A stretch of 64,000 bases of DNA from Moniliophthora roreri (taxonomy: Eukaryota > Basidiomycota > Agaricomycetes > Agaricales > Marasmiaceae). The notes beneath the pieces were generated by a model. It was not told the origin of the DNA. It searched no databases and was given only the letters and a program-made list of their open reading frames with translations. Positions 54,647 to 64,000 of the stretch are shown one piece after another. The stretch covers positions 1,364,001-1,428,000 of the forward strand of contig LATX02000001.1 of the NCBI GenBank assembly GCA_001466705.2. The letters are read 5' to 3'. Every line of letters begins with the position of its first letter. Within the stretch, counting starts at the first letter, position 1. The position numbers were made by a program, and so were the translations under genes.

Positions 54647-56329
54647 ATGGCTACATCTGCAGCCGTCCCTAGTACCTCTACTACTCTATATGCAGTGCCC
54701 ACCAAAGAATGGATTATCCAGCCCAAACCCAAACCTGGTCGCAAGCCAAAGAAAGATACCAGTGCGGCGATCACTACTGACGATGCGAGTCCTTCCCACC
54801 TGTCCATTATCTTCGGTTTCTAATTCTACTTTATAGCTTGATGGCAAAGGTCGTCGTGTTCAGAACAGGTAGGCTTTCAAGGTGCGCGTCTATACCATGC
54901 TCACGCGTTTCACTTCAGAGCTGCTCAACGGGCTTTTCGAGAACGCAAGCAGTCGCAGCTTGCTGAGCTACAGGCTCGGGTTCAGTCATATGAGCAGGGC
55001 GAAATTGAGCGTAATGTCGCCCTGCAGAACATTGCCAAACGCCTGAAGGAAGAGAACGAAGCTCTTCGTAGAGAAAATACTACATTGAAGGCCGCCATCG
55101 CCAAGATGGAGAAGGACCACGAGCTCGCTTTGACCAAAGACAGGAAGAGGTGGAGAGACGATTCTCCCTCTTCTACCTCTTCCATGGCTTCAGGACGAAA
55201 GCGTGTTAGGACCGGCGCTGACTCGCACGGGTCAATAACGCTCTCTCACGTTGCAGCCGCCTTTTCCTCTGCATCTCCTCCTTCCATGGCATCCTCTCCT
55301 GACTCACACGAGTCTTCGGAAGGCCCATTCTCTCCCATCTCCCTCGAGAATCCAAATGCCCCCCAAGTCCAAGCTCCCCTCAATAACCTTATCAATTTGT
55401 CGCTGCCCGGGAAAGTAGACGATTTCGCGGGCGCTCAGTCCATACTACCCGCCTTCTCCGGCTGCGGCTTCTGCAGTGAAGGGACAACATGCATGTGTCG
55501 CGAGGCTCTTCACGACCCTGTTTCAGTAGCGTCACCGCCACTGAAAATTGAGATTTTTGAGCAAGTCAATCCCCCGACAGTCATACGAATAGGCTCTCCA
55601 TCCCCATCATCCATCCTCGATAATCTACCAGCATATAAACCAGCAGTACCTCTCAAGCGTCGCCAGGCTGATGCATCTTCGAAACCATCGACTGTGATAG
55701 GTACTTCTCGACAAGAGCCGACTTGTTCTGGGGATCCTAATAATTGTCTAGCATGTGCTGACGATTCCTTTGGAAAGGCGTTCTGTGCAGCGCTAGGAAA
55801 GTCAGTAGCCGCGCAATCTACAGCGTCCACGTCGTCTTGTGGCAACTGCCCTTGTAGTCCTCATAATTTCGGCGTCGATCCCGCAGTCGTCAGCCTATCC
55901 AATACTCCTGACCCATTATCTCCGATGGGAACACCTCCACCTATTTGTCAGGATGAGGAGACAATACCGACCAACGATGCCTGGCGACAACTTAAGGCTC
56001 ATCCAAACGTAGCCTTCTCAGACTTGGCTCTGTTGGCCGATGTTGTTGCGCGCAGATCAAAGTGTACAGGACCACGCGTAGTCATATCCCCAGCTCCCGG
56101 TACTGTGACCCCTGAACGCATCGCGTCTCCTGTCGGCGGCTCTACAGAACCACAGCAGATCTTGTTAACAGACCCATACTGCGGACCCGATCGTATTCGA
56201 CATTCATCTTCTCCACCAAAACTCGTTCCCCAAGAGGTATTGATCAAATGCGGTCAGGAAAGAGTAAGAGAGGTTCAGGCTGCCGGTGTTCGCGACGCAC
56301 TTCGTTTACTTGATGCCAAATTCCCATAG
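54647..56329 (+). CDS. hapX: HapX, bZIP iron-homeostasis regulator with Hap4-like and Cys-rich motifs
   Basis: Iron-responsive transcription factor that works with the CCAAT-binding complex and represses iron-consuming pathways in iron limitation. Exons 54647-54784, 54837-54868 and 54919-56329 give 1581 nt, 526 residues. The Hap4-like CBC-binding motif is PTKEWIIQPKPKPGRKP. The bZIP basic region is GRRVQNRAAQRAFRERKQ, followed by a leucine zipper with a coiled helix (IAKRLKEENEALRRENTTLK). Cysteine-rich motifs that sense Fe-S status are seen as CGFCSEGTTCMC, CSGDPNNCLACADD with FCAALG, and CGNCPCSP. The first intron, between the Hap4-like motif and the basic region, has a GC donor. The C-terminus ends VRDALRLLDAKFP. 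Convergent with the PPR gene, 88 bp apart. Confidence 0.92.
54785..54836 (+). other. Probable GC-AG intron in hapX
   Basis: The 52-nt segment starts gcgagt and ends tatag. Excising it keeps the frame from TTDD into LDGKGRRVQNRAAQRAF. All GT dinucleotides nearby give a stop or the wrong frame. Confidence 0.65.
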
Positions 56330-56417
56330 GAAGTTTTTGTTTACTTTCCATCGACTGTATCTTTTACGAGTATTAGGGCTAATCAAGATTACGCCATTCT
56401 ATTCAGTACATCCGTAA

Positions 56418-58847
56418 CTACTCTGTGTATCGTCTACCTGACCCTGAAAATGTTTTCCATGCCTTCAAAAGTAGAACAAGTTTTCGGCGCATTCTAACTT
56501 GCTCGGCTTTTGTGAGAGGCTTTTGTACTACCCTTCGATCCGACCGTATTGACCGAAATTCTATCGCAAGCTGCTTGAGTGTGACGGAGCGTAGATGCTC
56601 CGGAAAGGGTTCAATGTAAGTCCAAAGGGTGATGAGCGTACGTCTGGCCATCAGGTACGCTCCTACAGCAAAAAAAGCGCTCGCCACAGCATCAATTGAA
56701 GCAATGTCTGGTCGAATATTGGCTCCGACCATTGCTTGGAATGTGCGGACAGCCTGCTCTGGATTCCCTTGACGTGCATAGCCGGCTATCAAGATGGTGA
56801 ACATCACAACATTAACTTCAACTCCTACGTCAGCCGCAGATTTCAACATATCCTTCGCGGCCTGTAACTCCCCTAATCGCGCATAGCCCTCGATGAGCGC
56901 GCTGAAGTGATATGCATTAGGCTGCAGGCCACGGGCGAGCAGCATCTTGAAAACATCCCGTGCATTCTCCACGTTCAACTTATTCACTGCTTCATGCTTC
57001 ATTCGGAGGCCTGCAGCCGCGCTGTCCACTTTGATGTTTCTCTCGGCCAAGCTTCTTAGGATGGGTTTCATCTGGAGCGAGAAGGGTATGCCGCCCAATG
57101 GATCGAAAGGTTCTGGGGGCGGAGAATCCTGGGATGAATAGCGTGGACTTTCACGACGCTTACGAGAGAATTTGGCAGCAATCGAATTCCATCCCTTGCC
57201 AAAACCTAAGAATCGCTCGTGTCGGATGATAGCGCTGAGGATGGCATGGAGGTGTTTGAGAGAAGGCTGAATATCAGGGTAAGTAAGCTTGCGAAGGAGA
57301 CGAACAAGCTGCGAGGGGCGATTATATCCTGAATGCGCCAAATGTGTAATCAAGGTCTCGACGGTGCTGGCATTCGGAGAGATGCCGTTCACACGCATTA
57401 TCCTAAGCATGATTTCGATACAGTCAATACCGGACGTCTTCAATAGCCCCTTGAGAAGGGCGTTGAAAACGCGAGTGGTAGGTGCTATCCGAGCGGTATT
57501 CAATGGGGGTTCGATCGCACTATCCATGGGTAGCAGCGATGAAAACGAATACAGAGTGGAATGACTCTTGCACATATCCGCAACCATTTTTAGCGCGGTA
57601 GCCCCTTGTGAAGAGGCGAAGAGTAGGTGAATGAGAGACGTGACGGTCTCCGCAGTGGGCATAATACCCTGTGACGAAAAGGCGGAGAAGACGTCCACAG
57701 CACGCGATAGTTCACGTTTAGATGTTAGATAGTTGATGAATATCGAGTAGGTCTCAGCGTTGGGGAGTAAGGACTTCGAGTTCATGGTATCGGGAAGGGA
57801 GGAGTCGCCGCCGTCCTGGCGGGAAACGACCCCAGATACGATTTTGAGAATGGGAGCGACTGCGGTATAGTTGAATAACGACAAGATCTCTAATGAACCC
57901 TTGACATCGCCGGCATCCAAACGGAGCTGTATCAAGCTGTTCAGAATAACTGCCGCGGCCGCTTCCCCTATATCGGGGAGGACTTGGAGAGTGTGTTCGT
58001 GGATCGTAGGGTTGAAGCCGAAGGTGCGATAATATCTGATGATAATGACATGCGTAGAGGCATCGGTAGGAATTCCTGCCTTTTCCATTTTCTGAAGTAA
58101 CGCCTTCGCTCCATCTAGATCGCGATTGCGTATGCAACCAGAAATGAGGAGATGAAATGTACGCCTGTTGGGTTGAAGCTGGTGTTCCCGAAATTCTGCC
58201 AACACTTCCCGAAGAACATCGTGCCGGTCGAGTTCCACGAGGGCGCGGACACGCCAATTTAACAGTCGGGTAGTGGTCTTTTGAGTATGTTCTCGACCCA
58301 ATGAGACTACGGAGAGAACCAGATCCCACCGGTTTAGCTCTGCCAGCTGATAAGCAACGGTCTCGTACGCATTTTGTTTGTACTCCCCGCCGACAATATG
58401 CCCCAGTCGTAATACACGGATCGCATGGTGTGGTGCCGGTGAATGAGAGATTGCTTCCGCTAATTTTCGAGCGTCGTTTCTGTCCACTAAATGTCTCAAC
58501 AGGCTCGGAGCAGCACGGATCCTTGCGAGGGCAGCTTTGTCGTCGGGAGATTGGGATAGTAAAGAAGAGAGAAGTTCGATAGGAAGGTATGGATGTAGTT
58601 TGGGTGTCTGTGCGGTATCCTTTATTTCCAGAAGATTTGGACCGGTTGCGTGTGCGCCGGACTGATGAGGTCGGGGTGAATCTGACCGATGAGCGAGGGC
58701 AGTCGATGGCAGGCATCGTCGAAGAATAGGGTATGGTTGGAAGGAAGTGAGCCGAAAGAATATCGAAGGAATATTCGTGACTTGTACTAAATGCTGCCTT
58801 CGACCCAAATTAGCTCTCCTGAGCATGGAAAGCCAGGGGGACGTCAC
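56418..58847 (-). CDS. Pentatricopeptide-repeat protein, probably mitochondrial
   Basis: One long uninterrupted frame of 809 codons, unusual here because neighbouring genes are intron-rich. The N-terminus MTSPWLSMLRRANLGRRQHL is basic and lacks acids, like a mitochondrial presequence. PPR units are visible: NRRTFHLLISGCIRNRDLDG with AKALLQKMEKAGIPTDASTH, NAETYSIFINYLTSKRELSR, NAYHFSALIEGYARLGELQA with AKDMLKSAADVGVEVNVVMF, then TILIAGYARQGNPEQAVRTF and QAMVGANIRPDIASIDAVAS. Likely binds organellar RNA for processing or translation. The C-terminus is basic (KAEQVRMRRKLVLLL). The RNA target cannot be inferred. Confidence 0.88.
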   Translation of the reverse strand: MTSPWLSMLRRANLGRRQHLVQVTNIPSIFFRLTSFQPYPILRRCLPSTALAHRSDSPRPHQSGAHATGPNLLEIKDTAQTPKLHPYLPIELLSSLLSQSPDDKAALARIRAAPSLLRHLVDRNDARKLAEAISHSPAPHHAIRVLRLGHIVGGEYKQNAYETVAYQLAELNRWDLVLSVVSLGREHTQKTTTRLLNWRVRALVELDRHDVLREVLAEFREHQLQPNRRTFHLLISGCIRNRDLDGAKALLQKMEKAGIPTDASTHVIIIRYYRTFGFNPTIHEHTLQVLPDIGEAAAAVILNSLIQLRLDAGDVKGSLEILSLFNYTAVAPILKIVSGVVSRQDGGDSSLPDTMNSKSLLPNAETYSIFINYLTSKRELSRAVDVFSAFSSQGIMPTAETVTSLIHLLFASSQGATALKMVADMCKSHSTLYSFSSLLPMDSAIEPPLNTARIAPTTRVFNALLKGLLKTSGIDCIEIMLRIMRVNGISPNASTVETLITHLAHSGYNRPSQLVRLLRKLTYPDIQPSLKHLHAILSAIIRHERFLGFGKGWNSIAAKFSRKRRESPRYSSQDSPPPEPFDPLGGIPFSLQMKPILRSLAERNIKVDSAAAGLRMKHEAVNKLNVENARDVFKMLLARGLQPNAYHFSALIEGYARLGELQAAKDMLKSAADVGVEVNVVMFTILIAGYARQGNPEQAVRTFQAMVGANIRPDIASIDAVASAFFAVGAYLMARRTLITLWTYIEPFPEHLRSVTLKQLAIEFRSIRSDRRVVQKPLTKAEQVRMRRKLVLLLKAWKTFSGSGRRYTE

Positions 58848-59157
58848 AAAGAAGAGTCGACGTCCTGCAAAATTTTACAAAGTATTTGAGAGAAAATCAA
58901 ATGTAAGATACGAGAGAACTCACTACCCGATAATTGGCAACTGAGATATATTCCAAAGGCAGCGACGTCGGTGCATTACACGATCCTCACTGCCGAGGCT
59001 GCTGCTCACCGTGTGGTCCGTGAACGACAAGTTCTGGTTCGTTTGCACGTGCACGTGGCCAATAGTAGGCGCCCTAAAGGCGAGAAAGGTTCTCGACCTT
59101 GTCACTTACCACCGACTTTGACACTTACTTCGCTGCTCCAAATACTTTTCCATGTTC
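58848..59157. other. Intergenic, no gene recognised
   Basis: The upstream region of the PPR gene and of the unresolved candidate to the right. Nothing beyond short frames. Confidence 0.35.
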
Positions 59158-59832
59158 ATGGTCTACTCAATGACAAGCAAGCTCGCTACAGATGCCTCTT
59201 TAGCTCGACATTTCCATGGTGAATTTGGTTACATGGGCATGGTGGGTTTCATTTGTTAATATCGATTTTGCCTTTTATCTTCTGAACGTGAAATTTCTGG
59301 CACCAACAGTGTCCTCATTTGGAGGCGAGGACTGCAGTCAGAGATAGGCAATCCTCTCTCCAGCTCAGAGAATTTCGAGAGATGATTCAACAATGACAAC
59401 ATCCTAGTACTCAATTTAGCCGGTCGCAGAGGTATAGATGCACAGGGAAGCTACTTGGGTATGGTAAACGAAGAAGGGATGCAAATGGTACCTGAGGCGA
59501 GAATTTGCGTTCGCCGGTCCTGCCTACTTGGCTGGGAGCGTTCAAGCCATCCGATTCCGAATCGGATCATTCAGTCCTGTACGTGGTAGAAGTTGAGAAG
59601 ACTACTTTTCGAGCCCAACACAATACCAGCGAACTACGACCACTCAACGTACCTGAAAAGATTTATGGCATATTCCTGTACGTTCTTCACCCGGTTTCAC
59701 TCGCTAGATGTTATAGTAGCTGACATTTTTCTCAGTCAGAGCCGTAAGAAAAGAGGGGCTCCCCGATGCTTAAGTGGCCATGCACTCGAAAAAACGCGGT
59801 CATATGGACCACCACATCGATCGCTACATTGA
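59158..59832 (+). pseudogene. Unresolved multi-exon gene or gene remnant
   Basis: Coding-like pieces appear in order. An exon at 59158-59241 gives MVYSMTSKLATDASLARHFH then GEFGYMGM. A clean 68-nt intron follows, then from 59310 CPHLEARTAVRDRQSSLQLR. A later piece reads LPTWLGAFKPSDSESDHSVL then YVVEVEKTTFRAQH, or in another frame EFAFAGPAYLAGSVQAIRF. It splices at 59677/59736 (gtacgt...ctcag) into LQSRKKRGAPRCLSGHALEK and a stop at 59832. I could not bridge 59390-59510 in frame, and the two competing frames near 59500-59600 suggest a frameshift or a missed intron. No family recognised. Confidence 0.3.
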
Positions 59833-60618
59833 CAGAGAAGCTTCTTTGGAGAATTGATGATTAGTGAAGGAAGGTTTTCAAGCCAAGGCGTACTCAAGTC
59901 AACGAATAATGTGCCAAATCGTGTGGTGCTGTACGTGTCATGAACGAATATGGACTAGAAAGGATAATTAACGCTACCGGACAGGTACGCCCATAATAGG
60001 TACTCAACGTTGAGATTATTTAGACTCACTGAATACGAAAGAGGCGCTGGGTTGCTCAGAAACGTGGATTTTTTTATCCGGTGACTTGGGATCTTGATCA
60101 TAATTTACAATTGCCGCTGTGAGTAGATTTTGTATGATTACCTCGGCAAACATTGATGACCTCAATCACCTTGAATGCCTTCAAGCATCAAACATTCTCT
60201 CGCTCCATCCGGAGGTCAATTTTCGCATACGAACATGACTCAAGCCTGTGCAAGGAAATACATAGATTGCATCCGCACTGAGCGGCGATCCTGGCTAACG
60301 GAAATACTCGCATCCATGCACGTTACTAACGGACTCTCCGGAAGGTCTGTATTTAATTCGGCCCTTGGAACCTTCCGCCTGTCCTTCTATGTCGGACTTT
60401 GGTCGCAATTGGATCTTGATATGGAAATCGTTCCTACTTGCCTCATTCATGTTTCAGGTCGTGTTTCGAATAGCCTCTTATCCCGCTTCCAGGTATTAAC
60501 GACATCGAGTCCGTTCCGGTCTCTACAACTCGGGCGTTAGTTCAAAGAATTTTTGGTAGCCTATAAAAACGATGCGGTTCCCATATGCAATTCCCATCAT
60601 CCAGCGATCCGACAATCG
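59833..60618. other. Intergenic, no gene recognised
   Basis: About 790 bp. A 121-codon plus frame at 60175-60540 has ordinary composition but no recognisable domain and no splice partner. Probably promoter and leader of the adenylation enzyme. Confidence 0.4.
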
Positions 60619-62494
60619 ATGGCTACTAGAACTCACCTCAGCGTCCTCGAGGCGAGCGCTGCACGCTATCCTACTTCACCTGTCTTCAAGAAACCCGTCC
60701 TTGATTCTCGTACGAACGAACTCATAGATTGGCAGTCAATCACATACAAGCAATTTCACGAAGACGTCTTGATTTACGCGCGTTATTGGGCCAAAGTCCT
60801 AAGACACGACGGAATCCCCCAAAGAGCAATTATTGGTCTATGGTAAGGATGAACATTTACACCGAGTTTCGTCGTTCTTATACGCTCGTATTACAGGATT
60901 GGGGGCTACACCTACCAGGACGTTCTTCATATCTATGGGCTTTCGCGAGCCGGATACATTCCTCAACTCTTCAGCTTACGACTGCCCAATCCCGACGTTA
61001 TATACGAGCTATTACACAAGGCTCAAGCTCAGGCCTTGATATGCGAGCAATCGTTCCACACATCGCTGCAGGATAGCCCGGTACCTATTCACCTCGCAAC
61101 CGAGGTCTCAGATACCGATATTTTGACGGAACCTCTTCCTCCACTTCCTGCTGTCACTGGCGATTCGACGGCTTTCTTATTCCACACAAGCGGCTCAACA
61201 TCGGGGTGCCCAAAGCTTGTCCCATGTAGCTACCGGTGGCTTAACACCACTTTGCATAAGTCGAATCAAATCGCTCAACCACGAAACTCTTCTCGTCAAG
61301 ATGTGACCACCTGGATGTAAGTTCCCACCTCTCCGATTAATGCTTTTGGGCGAGTTCTGATCGCCTGACAACCCGTAGGGGAAGCATGTGTCACATTGGT
61401 CAAACCTTCAGTAAGTATTTTTGTCAAGTGTTCGTCCTTCGCCAGCTAATCTTCGTATTTAGTGCTCACGGGAAGTCTGCAGCATGGTTCATGCGTGATA
61501 CAGCCAACTACCATATCCTTTTCCTCGGAGGAGCTCATTGACATGATTCACCGATGTGGATTAAACCGGTTGAATCAGTTTGCTGCTTTCCTCGCGTCGC
61601 AGTTACGTGCTTCTCGCAATAACCCAAAGCTTCTGTCCATGCTCTCCAATCTGGACGAAGTTCTCTACAGCGGGATGCCCCTCCCTCGTGAGGAGCAGGA
61701 ATGGGCCCTCCGGAATAACATCAATCTCAAGGTAAGCTATCGGTTTGACTTGGAGATTAGTGACCTCCAAGCTCATGAATATCCAGAACTTGTTCGGTAG
61801 TACTGAGTGCGGCGCTACCCTTATCTCCATCGGTGGTTGTGGGGCTGATGCTACGCTGCTCCGTGCCTTGGACGGCGTAGAATACAGCTTCGTGCCCATC
61901 CAGCCTTCGGAAACTGTTCATCAGTCAACGGCCAGGATGCTCGAGTTCGTGATTCGTGCCGAGTCTGGTGATTGCCCGGACCCCTCCTTGCGTCACTCAG
62001 ACGGCCACTTCCATACCGGTGACCTCTTTCAGGAAGTGTCTCCGGGTCGTTATGTGTTTCGTGGACGGGATGATGATTGGATCAAGTCAGAGAATAGCCT
62101 AAGATGCGATACGAAGTAAGTCTTCTACTGACTCAACTCGCCCACCTCCTGATTATTAATTTCCCTTAGAGCCATTGAGGACAATGTCCGAGCCATGTGT
62201 GGAAAATTGGTGGCTGATTGCATTGTCGTGGGCTCCGGGCGACCATCTCCGGTCCTGTTTGTTGAACCTGCCGTTGAAATGGACCCGGAGCAGCTCAAAA
62301 AAGACATCATCAGGAAAACGCGCCAATTCCATACTCGTAGGTATCTGCATGAGCGGATTACCTCAACGAAAATGATAGTTGTTGTCCCTCGCAACACGCT
62401 TCCCAGAACCGCGACGAAAGGAAATATTCGTCGCAAAGCCGTCGAAGATGCATACCAGAACCAGTTGGACCAAATCTATGGCGTCTCTCACTGA
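60619..62494 (+). CDS. Stand-alone adenylate-forming enzyme (NRPS-like A domain/acyl-CoA synthetase-like)
   Basis: Activates a carboxylic acid with ATP. The start at 60619 gives MATRTHLSVLEASAARYPTS. The ATP loop A3 is HTSGSTSGCPKLVP. The substrate-pocket stretch WMGSMCHIGQTFMLTGSLQH assembles over three exons. A5 is NLFGSTECGATLISIGG, A7 is HTGDLFQEVSPGRYVFRGR, A8 is DDDWIKSENSLRCDTKAIED, and the A10 lysine region is LPRTATKGNIRRKAVED. The protein then ends at LDQIYGVSH. No carrier or reductase/thioesterase domain follows, so it is not a complete NRPS-like reductase, although the core resembles the A domain of fungal carboxylic-acid reductases. About six introns keep the frame. No other biosynthetic gene flanks it closely. 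Substrate unknown. Confidence 0.85.
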
Positions 62495-63094
62495 AAAACC
62501 TAAAACAGTCCTCGTATTTATTAAGTTCCTCCTTCCTTCTGCCGTCTTTGACATTCTTCGCCAAAAATTGCAGCCCTAGCTCAGCTGTATCTCCATCTCA
62601 TTACTGTATCCATCTGAAGCTTATAATTCCCGGTTTCTACGTATCTCCTACTGTATCATTAGTTTCTCTCAGTATCCCTGTATCAGCACTTCATTTCATT
62701 TGAGCAATCTAAGCGCTTTGCCATAACGAACCGATGAAACGATTCTTTGTATTTGATGATCCCTGTGACAACACCCCCATCTCAGCAATATTCATGTTTT
62801 GCCATACTGAGTTGGTTGAATGATCTTCAATATCGCCTGTATATCCCAATGGGTAGTTTCTCGCAATGCCGCGAAATTACTGTGGCGCAAGTACTAGCGT
62901 GCGAGGCAACCCTGAAAGGTCGGGAAATGATCTCGACTGAAATCTCAGGAAACATTGCGCATGTCGTTTAGAATTTTAAAGAACAGTTAGAGAACAAGGC
63001 AAACTACGATGCGATCTGGAATCAAAGAGACCCTGAACTCTAATCGTCAACACGTACTACTTCCACTTGGTACTGCAGAGAAGAAAGGGTAGTC
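62495..63094. other. Convergent 3' region, no gene recognised
   Basis: About 600 bp between two convergent stop codons. CT- and AT-rich, consistent with two 3' untranslated regions. A 74-codon frame at 62747-62971 has no recognisable domain. Confidence 0.4.
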
Positions 63095-64000
63095 TCAAAC
63101 GGAATCCGCACCCCAGAACGATAGCACATTGCCTTTGATGGCGAAGTTAAAATGCGTGATTTCCGGGACACCAGGAATGCGCACTCGACCAGCCACACAT
63201 CCCCGTTCCCGTTTTCCCAAGCCTTCCTCACCCTCCGAATCCACAGAATAACCTGGGCCGTGGCGCGGTTCCAGCGCAGGGGTTGATGTCAATGTGATAT
63301 GATGCGTCACTGTGAGCGAGTTATCGTGCGGAGGATCCGCAACGGCAGTGGCACCTACAGGATCACCATTCTCTGCGAAAGGGGAAGGAAACGGATGTAA
63401 ATGTTGTTTGTAAAACGCGGCATTCGACGGTGAATCCGTATGACTCGTGAGTGTGAGGCCCCAATTGGATAATACCATGAGTGGCTTATGCGAAAGGCGG
63501 AATCTTTGAAGTGCAGTCAGAACATGTCGCAGATGATGAGCGGCTTGTTCAGGCTTTCTCGTGAGACGCATTTGCTCAACGTGAAAACGATCTGGCCAGT
63601 AGAAGGCGCTAATTGAGTCTATCGCGATCATGCCAATCTGTGCATCTGGCAGATGAGTTGTATGATACAAAGGGAGATGGAGAAGGGCAGAAGCTAGTTG
63701 AGCGGACGTCGTTGGCCGAAATATGTGAACAGACTTCAAACAGCGATCAACGAGGGTTTGTAAACTTTCCGAGTGGCGATCTGATTTAAGCGGGAGAGCC
63801 AACCGGGATGTCAGTAGCTCTTTGAGTCGACCGAGATCAAATGAATGGTCCGTGTCGAAGATTATGGCTGCCTTGGACCAGCCTCCCAGTGCAATAGCTG
63901 CATCGCCGTAGGTGACGGGAATTATGCAGGACATCAACAGAGCATAAATGAGATGTGTCTTGCCGGATGCCGGAGCACCCTGGATTTCGAGGACATGACC
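63095..64000 (-). CDS. XRCC2: XRCC2-like RecA/Rad51 paralogue, partial (N-terminus outside window)
   Basis: Homologous-recombination ATPase. The frame is open at the window edge, and the visible part starts GHVLEIQGAPASGKTHLIYA, a Walker A (GAPASGKT). It continues AAIIFDTDHSFDLGRLKELL. The Walker B segment is IGMIAIDSISAFYWPDRFH; the I-D-S-[IL]-S-A-F-Y-W phrase is the XRCC2 hallmark. Then come RHVLTALQRFRLSHKPLMVL and SNWGLTL. The C-terminus is ITHFNFAIKGNVLSFWGADS. A disordered insert with PPHDNSLTVTHH and SEGEEGLGKRERG precedes the end. The last 300 codons appear free of introns. RAD51-paralogue function is assumed, not shown. Confidence 0.85.
   Translation of the reverse strand, partial: GHVLEIQGAPASGKTHLIYALLMSCIIPVTYGDAAIALGGWSKAAIIFDTDHSFDLGRLKELLTSRLALPLKSDRHSESLQTLVDRCLKSVHIFRPTTSAQLASALLHLPLYHTTHLPDAQIGMIAIDSISAFYWPDRFHVEQMRLTRKPEQAAHHLRHVLTALQRFRLSHKPLMVLSNWGLTLTSHTDSPSNAAFYKQHLHPFPSPFAENGDPVGATAVADPPHDNSLTVTHHITLTSTPALEPRHGPGYSVDSEGEEGLGKRERGCVAGRVRIPGVPEITHFNFAIKGNVLSFWGADSV

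Noticed and set aside
57754..58716. A 320-codon minus-strand open frame
   Set aside because: It overlaps the PPR gene on the same strand in another frame, and its Arg/Ser-rich translation has no domain.
1..64000. Transposons, CRISPR arrays, tRNA genes
   Set aside because: I found no terminal repeats, reverse transcriptase or transposase motifs, no spaced direct repeats, and no sequence with A and B boxes plus a foldable cloverleaf. A tRNA search program would be decisive for the last.

Overview
The window is nuclear DNA from a filamentous basidiomycete, most likely a mushroom-forming Agaricomycete. The genes are tightly packed and carry many introns of about 45-70 nt with GT..AG borders. The products are typical of that group: a Rac1 GTPase, HapX, a fungal M16C metallopeptidase, a P450, and Zn2-Cys6 regulators of a form I associate with agarics. 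There are no bacterial operons, CRISPR arrays, rRNAs or convincing tRNAs. I assembled about 30 genes by joining exons by eye across splice sites. Homology calls come from recognising motifs, not from searches.

Layout. At 0.3-4 kb: an NPC2/ML-domain lipid transfer protein (-), a four-helix membrane protein (+) and a 120-residue orphan (+). At 4.3-12.1 kb, an accessory-looking stretch: a cytochrome P450 (-), a YjbQ/UPF0047 protein hidden in eight tiny exons (+) and a Zn2-Cys6 transcription factor (+). At 13-24 kb: a RhoGEF-like DH-PH protein, an Ngl2/CCR4-type nuclease, a conserved hypothetical protein and an M16C protease. At 24-32 kb, housekeeping genes: a NUFIP1/Rsa1-like snoRNP factor, a triple-KH protein, ribosomal protein uL13, an SMP-30 lactonase, and mitochondrial acyl carrier protein divergent from mitochondrial ribosomal bL17m. 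At 31.8-34 kb: an AIM6-like phosphodiesterase next to its decayed copy. At 34-45 kb: a second Zn2-Cys6 factor, a single-pass membrane protein, Rac1, a zinc-finger protein and a DUF423 protein. At 45-59 kb: Spb1, an MFS phosphate/glycerophosphodiester-type permease, eIF3b, HapX and a PPR protein. At 59-64 kb: an unresolved gene candidate, a stand-alone adenylation enzyme and the C-terminal part of an XRCC2-like recombinase that runs off the window.

Functional themes. Several neighbours serve translation and ribosome biogenesis (Spb1, NUFIP1/Rsa1, uL13, eIF3b). Others serve mitochondria (ACP, bL17m, the PPR protein, probably the M16C protease). HapX has a perfect ATCAGATAA element, the consensus of iron-sensing GATA repressors, about 100 bp upstream of its start, which suggests the known HapX/GATA iron circuit. 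The Rho module is represented by Rac1 and a DH-PH protein 25 kb apart.

The most unusual signals are in gene structure. There are exons of 5, 6, 12 and 16 nt, and two introns that only work as GC-AG introns. Both Zn2-Cys6 factors have 23-24 residues between the fifth and sixth cysteines, where 6-8 is usual. Rac1 ends in CIIA, an atypical prenylation box for a Rho GTPase. I found no clear defence system, mobile element or complete secondary-metabolite cluster.
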